Source: Bosea sp. ANAM02 (GTDB taxonomy: Bacteria > Pseudomonadota > Alphaproteobacteria > Rhizobiales > Beijerinckiaceae). From it: a stretch of 64,000 nucleotides of DNA. The stretch covers positions 4,678,001-4,742,000 of the forward strand of contig NZ_AP022848.1 in assembly GCF_011764485.1 (NCBI RefSeq), read 5' to 3'. Below are positions 7,454-15,328 of the stretch, one piece after another. Every line of letters begins with the position of its first letter. The first letter of the stretch is position 1. The notes below the pieces were generated by a model. The model was given only the letters and a program-made list of their open reading frames with translations. It was not told where the DNA came from and did not search any database. The position numbers were made by a program, and so were the translations under genes.

Positions 7454-8581
7454 ATGGGCGAAGAACTCAAACTGACCCGCCGTAGCATACTGGCGGGGGC
7501 GGCAGCCACCGGGGCGATCGTCCAGGCCGCCTCTGCACCGGCGCAGGCCCAGGCCGTGATGACCAAGGCCACCGCCGCCGATATTGCGAAGCTGCCGCGC
7601 ATCAAGCCGAAGCTGGTCGATCCCCCCTTCGTGCATGCGCATGAGCAGGTCGCGACCGGAGGCCCCAAGGTCGTCGAGTTCACGATGACCATCCGCGAGA
7701 AGAAGATCATTCTTGACGACGCCGGAACCGAGACCTTCGCCTTTACCTTCAACGGCACGGTCCCGGGCCCGATGATGGTTGTCCACGAGGGCGACTATGT
7801 CGAGCTGACGCTGATCAACGCCGAAACCAACGAGCTGATGCACAACATCGACTTCCATTCGTCGACAGGTGCGCTCGGCGGCGGCGCCCTGACCGAGGTC
7901 AACCCCGGCGAGAAGGTCGTGCTGCGCTGGAAAGCCACCCGCCCGGGCGTATTCGTCTACCACTGCGCCCCTCCGGGCATGGTGCCCTGGCACGTTACGG
8001 CCGGCATGAACGGCGCCATCACGGTGCTGCCGCGCGACGGACTGAAGGACCATCAGGGCAAGCCGCTGAAGTACGACAAGGCCTATTATGTCGGCGAGCA
8101 GGACTTCTACGTGCCGCGCGACGAGAACGGCAAGTTCAAGCGCTATGCCAGCCCTGGCGAAGCGCATGAGGATGTCGCCAAGGCGATGCGCACGCTGACC
8201 CCGAGCCATGTCGTCTTCAACGGCAAGGTCGGCGCCCTGACCGGCAAGAACGCGCTCACCGCCAAGGTCGGCGAGACGGTGCTGATCCTGCATTCGCAGG
8301 CGAACCGTGACACCCGCCCGCACCTGATCGGTGGCCATGGCGACTATGTCTGGGCGACGGGCAAGTTCCGGAACCCGCCAGAGCGGGACCTCGAGACCTG
8401 GTTCATCCCCGGCGGCTGTGCGGGGGCGGCGCTCTACACCTTCCTGCAGCCGGGGATCTACGCCTACGTCAACCACAACCTGATCGAGGCGTTCGAACTC
8501 GGTGCCGCCGGCCACTTCAAGGTCGAAGGCGAGTGGAACGACGACCTGATGAAGCAGATCGTGGCCCCGGCCGGCATCTGA
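7454..8581 (+). CDS. nirK: Copper-containing nitrite reductase NirK
   Basis: NirK reduces nitrite to NO in the periplasm. The 375-residue protein starts with a twin-arginine signal ([14 protein letters not shown]) and has two cupredoxin domains. The first carries the ligands: HNIDFHS (type 1 and type 2 His with the catalytic Asp), then [17 protein letters not shown] with the type 2 His, and the type 1 Cys, His and Met. The second supplies the catalytic His in [10 protein letters not shown] and the type 2 His in VNHNLIEAF. An upstream ATG at 7367 is rejected: GGAAGGAGACA at 7439-7449 and the Tat motif place the start at 7454, and the longer form would read through the promoter box. The electron donor is likely the pseudoazurin at 20394. 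Confidence 0.97.
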   Translation: MGEELKLTRRSILAGAAATGAIVQAASAPAQAQAVMTKATAADIAKLPRIKPKLVDPPFVHAHEQVATGGPKVVEFTMTIREKKIILDDAGTETFAFTFNGTVPGPMMVVHEGDYVELTLINAETNELMHNIDFHSSTGALGGGALTEVNPGEKVVLRWKATRPGVFVYHCAPPGMVPWHVTAGMNGAITVLPRDGLKDHQGKPLKYDKAYYVGEQDFYVPRDENGKFKRYASPGEAHEDVAKAMRTLTPSHVVFNGKVGALTGKNALTAKVGETVLILHSQANRDTRPHLIGGHGDYVWATGKFRNPPERDLETWFIPGGCAGAALYTFLQPGIYAYVNHNLIEAFELGAAGHFKVEGEWNDDLMKQIVAPAGI

Positions 8582-8590
8582 CTTCTCTCA

Positions 8591-8615
8591 GCCTCCCCGC
8601 GACCAGCGGGGAGGC
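8591..8615 (+). terminator. Hairpin after nirK
   Basis: A perfect ten-base stem (GCCTCCCCGC at 8591-8600 and its complement at 8606-8615) with a five-base loop, ten bases after the nirK stop. It is followed by TCCTT and not by a clear T-run, so it may act as a partial terminator or as a 3' stabiliser of nirK mRNA ahead of nirV. Confidence 0.6.
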
Positions 8616-8639
8616 TCCTTCCCAATAGGGCTTCCGGCC

Positions 8640-9515
8640 ATGGGTACGACGCTCAACACTTCACTGCCGAGACTGACGACTTCCCTCGGCTTCCTGTTCA
8701 TGGCGGGTGCCGCAGCACTTCTGCTCGCCGGCCCCGCGAACCACGCCGTACCGGCCTTCCCCATGCCCCAGACGGCCATCGTGCCTCCGGCGACGCTGTT
8801 GCACCGCGTCGACGGCGAGTACAGCCGCGCGGGCCGCCCGATCGACGCCCCGCGCGTGACCGTCCGGCTCGCGCAGCCGCTCGAGATCATGCGGTATCAG
8901 GTAACCGCCGCTGATTTTTCGCGCTGCATCAGCGCCGGGGCCTGTAGGAACCTCGATCATGCGGCGGCTCGCGGAGACCTGCCGGTGACTGGCGTCAGCC
9001 ATGCCGACGCCATCGACTACGCCAACTGGCTGTCTCGCGAGACAGCCGCCGCCTGGCGTCTGCCGAGCGATGGCGAATGGGCTCAGGCCGCCGGCTCGCG
9101 CTTCGTCGACGACGCGCGGGGCCTGGACGGCAGCGAGACCAACCCGGCGCTGCGCTGGCTTGCAGACTACGAACGAGAAGCCAATCGCAAGGCAGCTTCC
9201 GACCCGGCCCCCCTGCCGATCGGCAGCTTCGGCGCGAACGAGCACGGCGTCCACGACATCGCCGGCAATGTCTGGGAATGGACGCAGACCTGCTTACGGC
9301 GCGTCACGCAGGATGCTGCCGGCCGGACGACCAGCGAGACCACCAATTGCGGGATCTATGTCGTCGAGGGCCAGCATCGCGCCCCGATGAGCTTCTTCAT
9401 TCGCAACCCGAAGGCGGGCGGCTGCTCGGTGGCGACTCCGCCCGACAATCTCGGCTTCCGGCTGGTCCGCGAGCAGAGCTGGCGCGACCGGCTGCGCAGG
9501 CTGCTGCCGGCATGA
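8640..9515 (+). CDS. nirV: NirV, formylglycine-generating-enzyme-like protein
   Basis: A 291-residue protein with an N-terminal membrane or signal segment (LGFLFMAGAAALLLAG, residues 15-31) and an FGE/SUMF1-type domain: VTAADFSRCISAGAC, DAIDYANWLSRE, WRLPSDGEW, and GANEHGVHDIAGNVWEWTQTC, ending with GFRLVRE. This family member next to nirK is known as NirV. Its exact role with NirK has not been defined; it is not required for NirK catalysis in all organisms. It lies 58 bases after nirK, beyond the hairpin, and its stop overlaps the norE start by four bases (ATGA). ATG 8640 and ATG 8700 are both possible; 8640 keeps the full hydrophobic segment. Confidence 0.88.
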   Translation: MGTTLNTSLPRLTTSLGFLFMAGAAALLLAGPANHAVPAFPMPQTAIVPPATLLHRVDGEYSRAGRPIDAPRVTVRLAQPLEIMRYQVTAADFSRCISAGACRNLDHAAARGDLPVTGVSHADAIDYANWLSRETAAAWRLPSDGEWAQAAGSRFVDDARGLDGSETNPALRWLADYEREANRKAASDPAPLPIGSFGANEHGVHDIAGNVWEWTQTCLRRVTQDAAGRTTSETTNCGIYVVEGQHRAPMSFFIRNPKAGGCSVATPPDNLGFRLVREQSWRDRLRRLLPA

Positions 9516-10060
9516 ACGTCGCGTTACGCGAGGGCCTGGATACCACGCAGCCGGAAGCCGGGAGTGGCATCGAGCTCCTGCTCTGGATCCTGATCTGGAG
9601 CGAGCTCGCCGTCTTCGGCGCTCTGCTCGGCGCCTTCCTGCTGTTGGGAATGCTCGATCCCGCTGCGCTGGCTGCCGTGCGCGGCGAACTCGACCTTCCG
9701 CTCGCGGGCATCGCCACGGCCATACTCGTCTCCAGTGGCTTCTTCGCCGCTCGGGCGGCGTCCGGATGGCAGCCACTAGGCAATCTCATTGCCGCAGCTC
9801 TGGGCGGCCTCATATTCTGCGGCCTCAAGATCGTCGCGTTCACCCACGAACTTCCGGCGCTGGCCGCCATGGAAGCACGCCTCGCCGAGCTCTACATGCT
9901 CATCGTCGGCTTCCACTTCGCTCATGTCCTGTTCGTCGCCGGCTTGCTGCTGCTCGTCGCCTGGCGACCGACGCCGAGGCATATCGCCGGCGTCGCCACG
10001 ATCTGGCACCTGATCGACCTCGTCTGGCTCCTGATCCTCCCCGTCGTCTATCTCGGCTGA
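9512..10060 (+). CDS. norE: NorE-like cytochrome c oxidase subunit III family protein
   Basis: A 182-residue membrane protein with about five helices: IELLLWILIWSELAVFGALLGAF, then AGIATAILVSSGFFAARAA, then a later ELYMLIVGFHFAHVLFVAGLLLLVAW and IWHLIDLVWLLILPVVYLG. The FHFAHVL and WHLIDLVW patterns are typical of subunit III/NorE proteins. NorE is thought to support NO reductase activity. The start ATG 9512 overlaps the nirV stop; an open frame continues upstream but is only nirV in another frame. It is followed one base later by norF. Confidence 0.85.
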   Translation: MNVALREGLDTTQPEAGSGIELLLWILIWSELAVFGALLGAFLLLGMLDPAALAAVRGELDLPLAGIATAILVSSGFFAARAASGWQPLGNLIAAALGGLIFCGLKIVAFTHELPALAAMEARLAELYMLIVGFHFAHVLFVAGLLLLVAWRPTPRHIAGVATIWHLIDLVWLLILPVVYLG

Positions 10061-10061
10061 C

Positions 10062-10331
10062 ATGCGTTTTTCTCCTGCCCTGCCCCTCCCGGCCATTCTC
10101 ATCTGCCTGTTCGTTGCAACGGGGCTGAGCCTGCTCGCAGCCTCCGTCCTGCCCGCCGGGTTTCGGGGCGCGGCCATCGCGGCGCTCAGCCTGACGAAGG
10201 CGATACTCGTCGTGCTGGGCTTCATGCAGCTGCAGCGGGAGAACGTGGTGCTGGCCGGCGCCCTGATCGGCTATGCGGCTCTGATATGCCTGTTGGCAGG
10301 CGCCAGGATCGCGCTCTCCGGGATATCGTGA
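10062..10331 (+). CDS. norF: NorF-like small membrane protein (cytochrome c oxidase subunit IV-like)
   Basis: An 89-residue protein with three hydrophobic helices (about residues 8-28, 36-54 and 62-83) and the characteristic middle LTKAILVVLGFMQLQRENVV. Its placement one base after norE is the common norEF arrangement seen in Paracoccus-type denitrifiers. NorF is an accessory protein for full NO reductase activity. Together nirV, norE and norF form a tightly packed group downstream of nirK. Confidence 0.75.
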   Translation: MRFSPALPLPAILICLFVATGLSLLAASVLPAGFRGAAIAALSLTKAILVVLGFMQLQRENVVLAGALIGYAALICLLAGARIALSGIS

Positions 10332-10433
10332 CGCACTTGAACCCCTGTCGCGATTGCGGTCTTATTCCGCATCCCGTCTGCGTGAAATCAGAATGCGGGC
10401 ACGTTTGGAACCGCGCACAGGGAAGGCAGCACC

Positions 10434-11126
10434 GTGGCTTTGGATCGCAGCGTGCTGCGTAGCATCCCGCTTTTCGCGGCCATGAGCGACGCGCAGCTCG
10501 ACCGCATGACCGCGCAAGCGAGCGCGCGGCGAATTCCCCAGGGCGAGGCGGTCTTCGAGCAGGGCGATCCGGCAAAGGCCTTCTATCTCCTGCTGCATGG
10601 CCGGCTCAAGGTGACGCAGGTGACGCGTGATGGTCAGCAGATCATCGTCCGTGTCGTCCACCCCGGGGACCTGTTCGGCTTTACGCGCGCACTCAGCCGC
10701 CCCGACTATCCGGGAACCGCGACGGCCGCCGTCGACAGCCTCGTTTCGGCATGGCCGAGCGAATCCTGGGACAGCTTCGTCGAAGACAATCCGCACCTGG
10801 CGATGAACGCCATACGGACCATCGGCCAGCGTCTCGACGAGGCCCATACACGCATCCGCGAGATGTCCACCGAGGAAGTCGAGCGCCGCGTGGCCCATGC
10901 CGTGCTGCGACTGATCGAGCAGGCCGGGAAACGCGATGTGGCCGGCATGCGCGTTGATTTTCCGATCTCGCGCCGCGACATCGCAGAAATGACCGGAACC
11001 ACCCTGCATACGGTCTCGCGCATCCTCAGCGCCTGGGAGACGCAGGGACTGGTCGAAGGCGGCCGGCAGAAGCTCGTGGTTTGCGATGCGCCTGCGCTGA
11101 AACGGCTCGCCGAGAACGTGAAGTAG
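10434..11126 (+). CDS. nnrR: Crp/Fnr family regulator, NnrR/Dnr-like
   Basis: A 230-residue protein with an N-terminal cyclic-nucleotide-binding-like barrel (LRSIPLFAAMSDAQLDRM ... VFEQGDPAKAFYLLLHGRLKV) and a C-terminal winged helix with ISRRDIAEMTGTTLHTVSRILSAWE. There is no N-terminal cysteine group, so it is not an FNR-type iron-sulfur oxygen sensor; its position between norEF and the YeaR/FmdE genes suggests an NO-responsive NnrR/Dnr regulator. The start is the GTG at 10434, with GGGAAGG shortly before; the TTG-N8-CAA boxes in front of six transcription units are its likely targets. I found no such box in front of this gene itself. Confidence 0.82.
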   Translation: MALDRSVLRSIPLFAAMSDAQLDRMTAQASARRIPQGEAVFEQGDPAKAFYLLLHGRLKVTQVTRDGQQIIVRVVHPGDLFGFTRALSRPDYPGTATAAVDSLVSAWPSESWDSFVEDNPHLAMNAIRTIGQRLDEAHTRIREMSTEEVERRVAHAVLRLIEQAGKRDVAGMRVDFPISRRDIAEMTGTTLHTVSRILSAWETQGLVEGGRQKLVVCDAPALKRLAENVK

Positions 11127-11144
11127 CGGGATGATCCGCGTGCC

Positions 11145-11423
11145 TCACTGCGGCTTGTAGAACTCCACGAAGAAGCGAATGGGGCCGCAAGGCTCGACCT
11201 CGTGCAACGAGGCCGGGAATATCTGCGGATGGACGCCCTCTGACAGCAGCAATTCTTCGCCGTTCTGCAGATCGCGGAAGCGCAACGAGCCGGCGAGCAC
11301 ATGCAGCTTGGCCCAGACGCCCGGCTTCGTGGCATGAGCCTTGAGCAGGCCGCCCGGAATGGTATCTTCGGTAAACTCTGGCGAACGCCGATAAGCGACG
11401 AGCCCCTCAGGCCACCGGGGCAT
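11145..11423 (-). CDS. DUF1971/YeaR-like cupin protein
   Basis: The 92-residue protein has the YeaR/TehB N-terminal pattern: YRRSPEFTEDTIPGGLLKAHATKPGVWAK, LHVLAGSLRFRD, and a final PCGPIRFFVEFY. The family is a small single-domain cupin-like fold. In Escherichia coli, yeaR is induced by nitrate and NO (NsrR- and Nar-controlled), and the role of the protein is not established. Here it overlaps the end of the FmdE-like gene by 17 bases and is convergent with the nnrR-like gene, with 18 bases between the two stops. Confidence 0.8.
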   Translation of the reverse strand: MPRWPEGLVAYRRSPEFTEDTIPGGLLKAHATKPGVWAKLHVLAGSLRFRDLQNGEELLLSEGVHPQIFPASLHEVEPCGPIRFFVEFYKPQ

Positions 11424-12048
11424 CGGCTGCCTCCCAGTCGTAGAGATGGATCAGCTTGGGATCGTCCGCATGATCGATGAGCATGCGGCGGACGCGATCC
11501 TGCCAGAGCGCGGCGAAGCTGGAGAGGCCCGCCTCATCGGCCTGCCCGGATACGGCCCGAGGCATGACGGCGGCCATCTCCTCGGCATGCGGCACCGCTC
11601 CGGTGTCGATGTCGACAACCACCCCCTGCCCGGTGTCGCGGCGGCGCAGCGCCATGACCCCTTCGATGTCGGCCCCGAACCGAAGCAGGTCACGCCGGGC
11701 AAAACGATGCGCCGGGCCGATGCCGTGAAAGCCGCTTTCCGCCGTAGCTCCGGTGAGCAGCGTCACGACTGAGGCCAGAACGCCAGTCGTCCCCTGGTCG
11801 CGCTCGTCCCGCATCAGCACCTCGACGCCGCCGCGCTCCGGCAGTTCGTCTTCATAGAGGTAGGAAAGGCCGTTGATGACCATCAGATAGGCGCCTGCGA
11901 CGGCTGGGCAGGAATGGCCGGCAAGGCGCACCGCATCCTCGTAGCTGTAATCCAGGATGCCATCTTCGCTGGCGCCGAGAAAGGCAGCGAGCGGATCCCT
12001 GACCTTGAGGCGCGGAGCCTGCGCAAAAAAGGACGGAAACGTCATCAA
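11407..12048 (-). CDS. FmdE-like domain protein
   Basis: A 213-residue soluble protein. Near residue 35 it has YSYEDAVRLAGHSCPAVAGAY, which resembles the HxC/GxxxG region of the FmdE family (subunit E of formylmethanofuran dehydrogenase and related proteins), and ends in a helical DRVRRMLIDHADDP segment. Only one clear Cys is present, so it is unlikely to carry an iron-sulfur centre of its own. The gene is the first of a two-gene unit with the YeaR-like gene, behind an FNR/NnrR-type box at 12131-12144. The family name is a tentative recognition; the role in denitrifiers is unknown to me. Confidence 0.5.
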   Translation of the reverse strand: MMTFPSFFAQAPRLKVRDPLAAFLGASEDGILDYSYEDAVRLAGHSCPAVAGAYLMVINGLSYLYEDELPERGGVEVLMRDERDQGTTGVLASVVTLLTGATAESGFHGIGPAHRFARRDLLRFGADIEGVMALRRRDTGQGVVVDIDTGAVPHAEEMAAVMPRAVSGQADEAGLSSFAALWQDRVRRMLIDHADDPKLIHLYDWEAADAPVA

Positions 12049-12130
12049 GCCACCTCGATCTCAACCGGGCGCACCGCGCCCGAGCATCCGAAAAACTGCT
12101 CCAATCTAGCGCAATCTGGCGGCGCGCTTT

Positions 12131-12144
12131 TTGCGCCGACGCAA
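12131..12144. promoter_or_regulatory. FNR/NnrR-type box TTGCGCCGACGCAA
   Basis: A TTG-N8-CAA site with perfect TTGCG/CGCAA arms. On the minus strand it lies 82 bases before the start of the FmdE-like gene; -41.5 spacing would place the transcript start about 48 bases before that ATG. The 3' end of the NsrR-like gene (stop at 12181) lies on the other side. Confidence 0.7.
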
Positions 12145-12180
12145 GCAGCTGTCGATCGCCGCAGGGCATATGAGGACATC

Positions 12181-12612
12181 TCAGGCAGCCGGCCGGCCGA
12201 TGCCGAAACGCTCGGGATCAGCGGCGAGGTCGCGCAGCGAATATCTGTCGAGCTCGGCCAGAAAAACCTCCATCGCCCCGGAGAGGATGCCGCGCCAACG
12301 ATCCAGGCTCAAAAGCGAACGCCCCTCCGCCTCGCCAAAGCATTCCACGATGGAAAAGGCCGGCTCCGTCACGCGGATGATCGCACCCAGCGAAATCGCC
12401 TCCGGCTGCAGCGCCAGCGTCAGCCCGCCCGAACGCCCGCGCACGCCCTTGAGGAAATCGTGCCGCACGAGGAGGTTGGCCACCTTCATCAGATGCGTTC
12501 GCGAAATGTCGTATGAGGCCGCTGCTTCTTCGACGGTGACCAAGCGGTCGGGATGAGCCGCCGCGAAGATGAGGAGCCGCAGCGCGTATTCACTGAATTG
12601 GGTCAACCGCAT
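12181..12612 (-). CDS. Rrf2-family regulator, NsrR-like, lacking two cluster cysteines
   Basis: A 143-residue Rrf2 protein: winged helix at the start (MRLTQFSEYALRLLIFAA, then YDISRTHLMKVANLLVRHDFLKGVRG) and the NsrR-like core AISLGAIIRVTEPAFSIVECFG, ending FLAELDRYSLRDLA. NsrR normally has three cysteines that hold an NO-sensitive iron-sulfur cluster, in a pattern like ECx-C-LSPxC. Here only the first Cys remains (VECFGEAEGRSLLSLDRW): the second position reads Ser and the third Arg. It therefore probably does not hold a normal cluster. A perfect palindrome at 12702-12715 upstream is a candidate operator. The gene is divergent from the TonB receptor gene. Confidence 0.82.
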   Translation of the reverse strand: MRLTQFSEYALRLLIFAAAHPDRLVTVEEAAASYDISRTHLMKVANLLVRHDFLKGVRGRSGGLTLALQPEAISLGAIIRVTEPAFSIVECFGEAEGRSLLSLDRWRGILSGAMEVFLAELDRYSLRDLAADPERFGIGRPAA

Positions 12613-12701
12613 TCCAGAATCCGTCTCTCCCTGCCGCGACCCAGTAATCCCCTAGCATTTTGTCGAGGTCGCGGCGTAATATATCCACATCAACATCTTC
12701 T

Positions 12702-12715
12702 TTAATCTAGATTAA
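12702..12715. promoter_or_regulatory. Perfect palindrome TTAATCTAGATTAA, candidate operator of the Rrf2 regulator
   Basis: A 14-base perfect palindrome in the AT-rich stretch, 90 bases upstream of the NsrR-like start. Rrf2 proteins bind as dimers to palindromes of this size and often control their own gene. No binding data; assignment is by place and symmetry. Confidence 0.4.
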
Positions 12716-12889
12716 TTCAAATATAATATCAGAATCAGCAGCGCTTCAGCAGATAATGCACAAGCATAGACATGTAACAACATGTCGCACCCCGCAGATC
12801 GGAGTTTACAGCTTCCGCCTCCGCACGTAGGAAAAGTGCCATCTGAAATTCCTATTTAAAATACTCCCATGCGGAACGTCAGTTTGAAT

Positions 12890-12960
12890 CGCACCGGCCC
12901 CGGCTCTCGCCGGCAGACTCGGTCCCGCCATCAGCGAAGCGAGTCCACAGGACGGACGCC
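12890..12960 (+). promoter_or_regulatory. Structured leader candidate upstream of TonB receptor
   Basis: Stems CCGGC-TCTC-GCCGG (12900-12913) and GACTCG/CGAGTC (12916-12921 with 12940-12945) can form in the leader RNA. The 3' arm of the second stem overlaps a third possible hairpin, GTCC-ACA-GGAC (12943-12953), so two folds compete. I compared it with cobalamin and TPP riboswitch cores and neither conserved core is present. An unassigned regulatory leader or chance structure. Confidence 0.3.
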
Positions 12961-13002
12961 GCCTTCCCTCTTTCGTTCCACTCTTCAGAAGGCGTCGAGA
13001 TC

Positions 13003-15273
13003 ATGACGACCCGCAATGAACACCTCTGCGTCGCTGCGCGCGCGCCGCGCCGGATCGCCGGTTTCGGTCGGCTGACGCTCGCGACTCTGCTGACGACCGT
13101 GTCGACACAGGCGTGCCTCGCTCAGTCAGCCTCCCCCGGCTCGGCGATCGTTCTCGACACGATCGTGGTCGAGGGCGCCGCGGCCGGCGTGCCGGCCTTC
13201 GTGCGGGATCGCTTCTTCGCAACCGCCGGGGGCGCGACGCTGCTAACGGCCGAGGACATTCCGCAAAGCGGCAACCCGACGTTGGCCCGGGCCCTGCAGG
13301 ACGCGCCCGGCGTCGTGGTGCAGGAGTTCTTCGGCGGCAACGACCAGCCACGCATTCAGATCCGTGGCTCCGGCCTGCAGCAGAACCCGGTCGAGCGCGG
13401 CATCCTCGTGCTGCGCGACGGGCTGCCGCTCAACCGCGCCGACGGCTCCTACATCGTCGGCCTCGCAAACCCGCTCCAGGCGCAGTCGATCGAGGTCTAT
13501 CGCGGCCAGACCTCGCATCGGCTCGGCGCCACGGTGCTTGGCGGCGCCCTCAACTTCGTCTCGCCGACCGGCAACAGCGCGCCCGGCACGCAGGTGCAGG
13601 TCTCGGGCGGCAGCTTCGGACAGGTCAATCTCTCCGATCAGACCGGCTATCGCGGCGAGGGCGTCGACGCGCTGATCCAGGGCGATTTCAGCCGCCGCGA
13701 CGGCTACCGCGTCTACAATGAATCGCAACGCGCCAGCGTCAGCGGCAATGTCGGCGTGGCCCTGACCGAAAACATCAAGACCCGCTTCTTCATCGGCTAC
13801 ACCGATCTGAGCTTCGATGTCGCCGGCCCGCTGACCAAGCAGGGGCTGCGCACTGACCCGAAGCAGGTTCATGGCGGCCCCCGCGTGGTCAATGGCATAG
13901 CGGTCGACCCCGGCCCCAACGTCCTGCGAGACCGCCCGCGGCGCGAGACGAAGCAGTTCTTCATCGGCAATCGCACGACGGCGGAATTCGGGCCGCATCT
14001 CGTCGATCTGGGCCTCGGCTACACCTACACGGACGACATGTTCCGCTTCCCGATTTCCTCGGGCGTCCGGGTCACCAAGGGCGGCGATTTCACCGCCGTC
14101 GCGCGCTACGCCTACAAGCCGGACCAGGCTACACCGCTGCCGCTCTTCGAGACGACCGCGCAATACGTCGTCGGCTCGGCGAAGCGCGAGAACTATCTCA
14201 ACCAGGGCGGGACTACGGGCGCACTGTTCGGCGAGAGCGATCTCGATGCGAGCGCGCTCTCGCTCTATGCCGGCGCCAACATCCCGGTCTGGCAGAGCGT
14301 GACGCTCTCGCCGGCCATCTCCTATGCCCATGCGACCCGCGACAACAGCGATACCTATGCCGCCGCGCGCCGCCCGACCAATGCCTATAACCCCGCCTCG
14401 CCCTATGCCCTGCTGCCGAACGGCTCGGTTCCCCGGCAGGACTCGAGCTACGGGCGCAGCTATGACGGCTGGAGCCCGAGCCTCGGCCTGAGCTGGCGGC
14501 CGAGTACGGACCAGATCGTCTTCGCGGCCTTGTCGAAGAGCTTCGAGCCGCCGACCCATGAGGACCTGCTCGCCACGATCAATGGCACGCCCAACAGCAG
14601 CCCAGGCCGCCCCAATCCCGGCGCGCCCATGGCGGCTGCGGCGGTGTTCTCCACGCCCGCGTTGAAGGCGCAGACCGGCACGACGCTGGAAGGCGGCTGG
14701 CGCGGCCGACAGGGCGACTATTCCTGGGACGGCGTCGTCTACTATTCGTGGGTCGACAACGAGCTGCTCAGCCTGCGCGACGCGACCGGCGCCTCGCTTG
14801 GCGCGATCAATGCTGACAAGACCACGCATTTCGGCGTGGAGCTCGGGCTCGGCGCCAAGATCTTCGAGCAGCTGACCGGACGCCTCGCCTACACCTACCA
14901 GGACTTCCGCTTCGACAACGATCCGACGCGCGGCAACAACCGCATCGCCGGCGCGCCGCGCCACCTCATCAACGCCACGCTGCAATACCAGGCGACGCAG
15001 GCCTGGATGCTGCAGGCCTCGCTACGTTGGAACCCAGAAAAGACGCCGGTCGACAACATGAACACGCTCTATGCGGACCCCTATGCCTTGGTCGACCTGC
15101 GCACCGAATACCGGATCAACGACTGCGTCACTGCCTTCGGCGAAGTCAGCAACGTCTTCGACAAGACCTACGCTTCCTCGACGCTGATCGTCGATCAGGC
15201 GCGCTCCGACCAGGCGGCGTTCCTGCCTGGCACCGGCCGCGCCTTCTATGCCGGGCTGAAGGCGCGCTTCTGA
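13003..15273 (+). CDS. TonB-dependent outer membrane receptor
   Basis: A 756-residue outer membrane receptor. After a long signal peptide (cleavage likely after ACLAQ, about residue 41) a TonB-box-like stretch TIVVEG follows; the plug domain shows GNPTLARALQDAPGVVVQE, QIRGSGLQQNP, RGILVLRDGLPLNRADGS and the EVYRGQTSHRLGATVLGGALNFVSPTG signature. The barrel ends with the aromatic C-terminal signal GTGRAFYAGLKARF. It binds an unknown substrate and imports it with TonB energy. It opens a four-gene set with a periplasmic binding protein, permease and ATPase 3' of it, all in one direction, inside the denitrification island. A metal chelate or cofactor is possible; nothing in the protein fixes the substrate. 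Confidence 0.92.
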   Translation: MTTRNEHLCVAARAPRRIAGFGRLTLATLLTTVSTQACLAQSASPGSAIVLDTIVVEGAAAGVPAFVRDRFFATAGGATLLTAEDIPQSGNPTLARALQDAPGVVVQEFFGGNDQPRIQIRGSGLQQNPVERGILVLRDGLPLNRADGSYIVGLANPLQAQSIEVYRGQTSHRLGATVLGGALNFVSPTGNSAPGTQVQVSGGSFGQVNLSDQTGYRGEGVDALIQGDFSRRDGYRVYNESQRASVSGNVGVALTENIKTRFFIGYTDLSFDVAGPLTKQGLRTDPKQVHGGPRVVNGIAVDPGPNVLRDRPRRETKQFFIGNRTTAEFGPHLVDLGLGYTYTDDMFRFPISSGVRVTKGGDFTAVARYAYKPDQATPLPLFETTAQYVVGSAKRENYLNQGGTTGALFGESDLDASALSLYAGANIPVWQSVTLSPAISYAHATRDNSDTYAAARRPTNAYNPASPYALLPNGSVPRQDSSYGRSYDGWSPSLGLSWRPSTDQIVFAALSKSFEPPTHEDLLATINGTPNSSPGRPNPGAPMAAAAVFSTPALKAQTGTTLEGGWRGRQGDYSWDGVVYYSWVDNELLSLRDATGASLGAINADKTTHFGVELGLGAKIFEQLTGRLAYTYQDFRFDNDPTRGNNRIAGAPRHLINATLQYQATQAWMLQASLRWNPEKTPVDNMNTLYADPYALVDLRTEYRINDCVTAFGEVSNVFDKTYASSTLIVDQARSDQAAFLPGTGRAFYAGLKARF

Positions 15274-15328
15274 AAAAGACATCACGGTCCGCATCGCCGG
15301 CTTACGGCGACGCGGCAAGGAGATCAGC

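Larger units (their letters stand above)
12613..13002. other. 390-bp AT-rich intergenic region with palindromes and structured leader
   Basis: No gene is seen here. The part from about 12680 to 12790 is strikingly AT-rich against its surroundings. It holds the palindrome TTAATCTAGATTAA (12702-12715) and the inverted repeat GACATGT-AACA-ACATGTC (12769-12786). From about 12880 to 12960 the sequence becomes GC-rich with several competing stems. The region separates the NsrR-like gene from the TonB receptor gene and should contain both promoters. Confidence 0.7.

Noticed and set aside
10352..10372. Possible FNR/NnrR box in front of the NnrR-like gene (TGCGG-N7-CCGCA)
   Set aside because: The arms and spacing do not follow TTG-N8-CAA; it may be a chance inverted repeat.
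13003..15273. Cobalamin riboswitch plus BtuB-type receptor
   Set aside because: The leader does not have the conserved B12-box or the GCCGGTG-type core, and the receptor shows no B12-specific neighbour genes.
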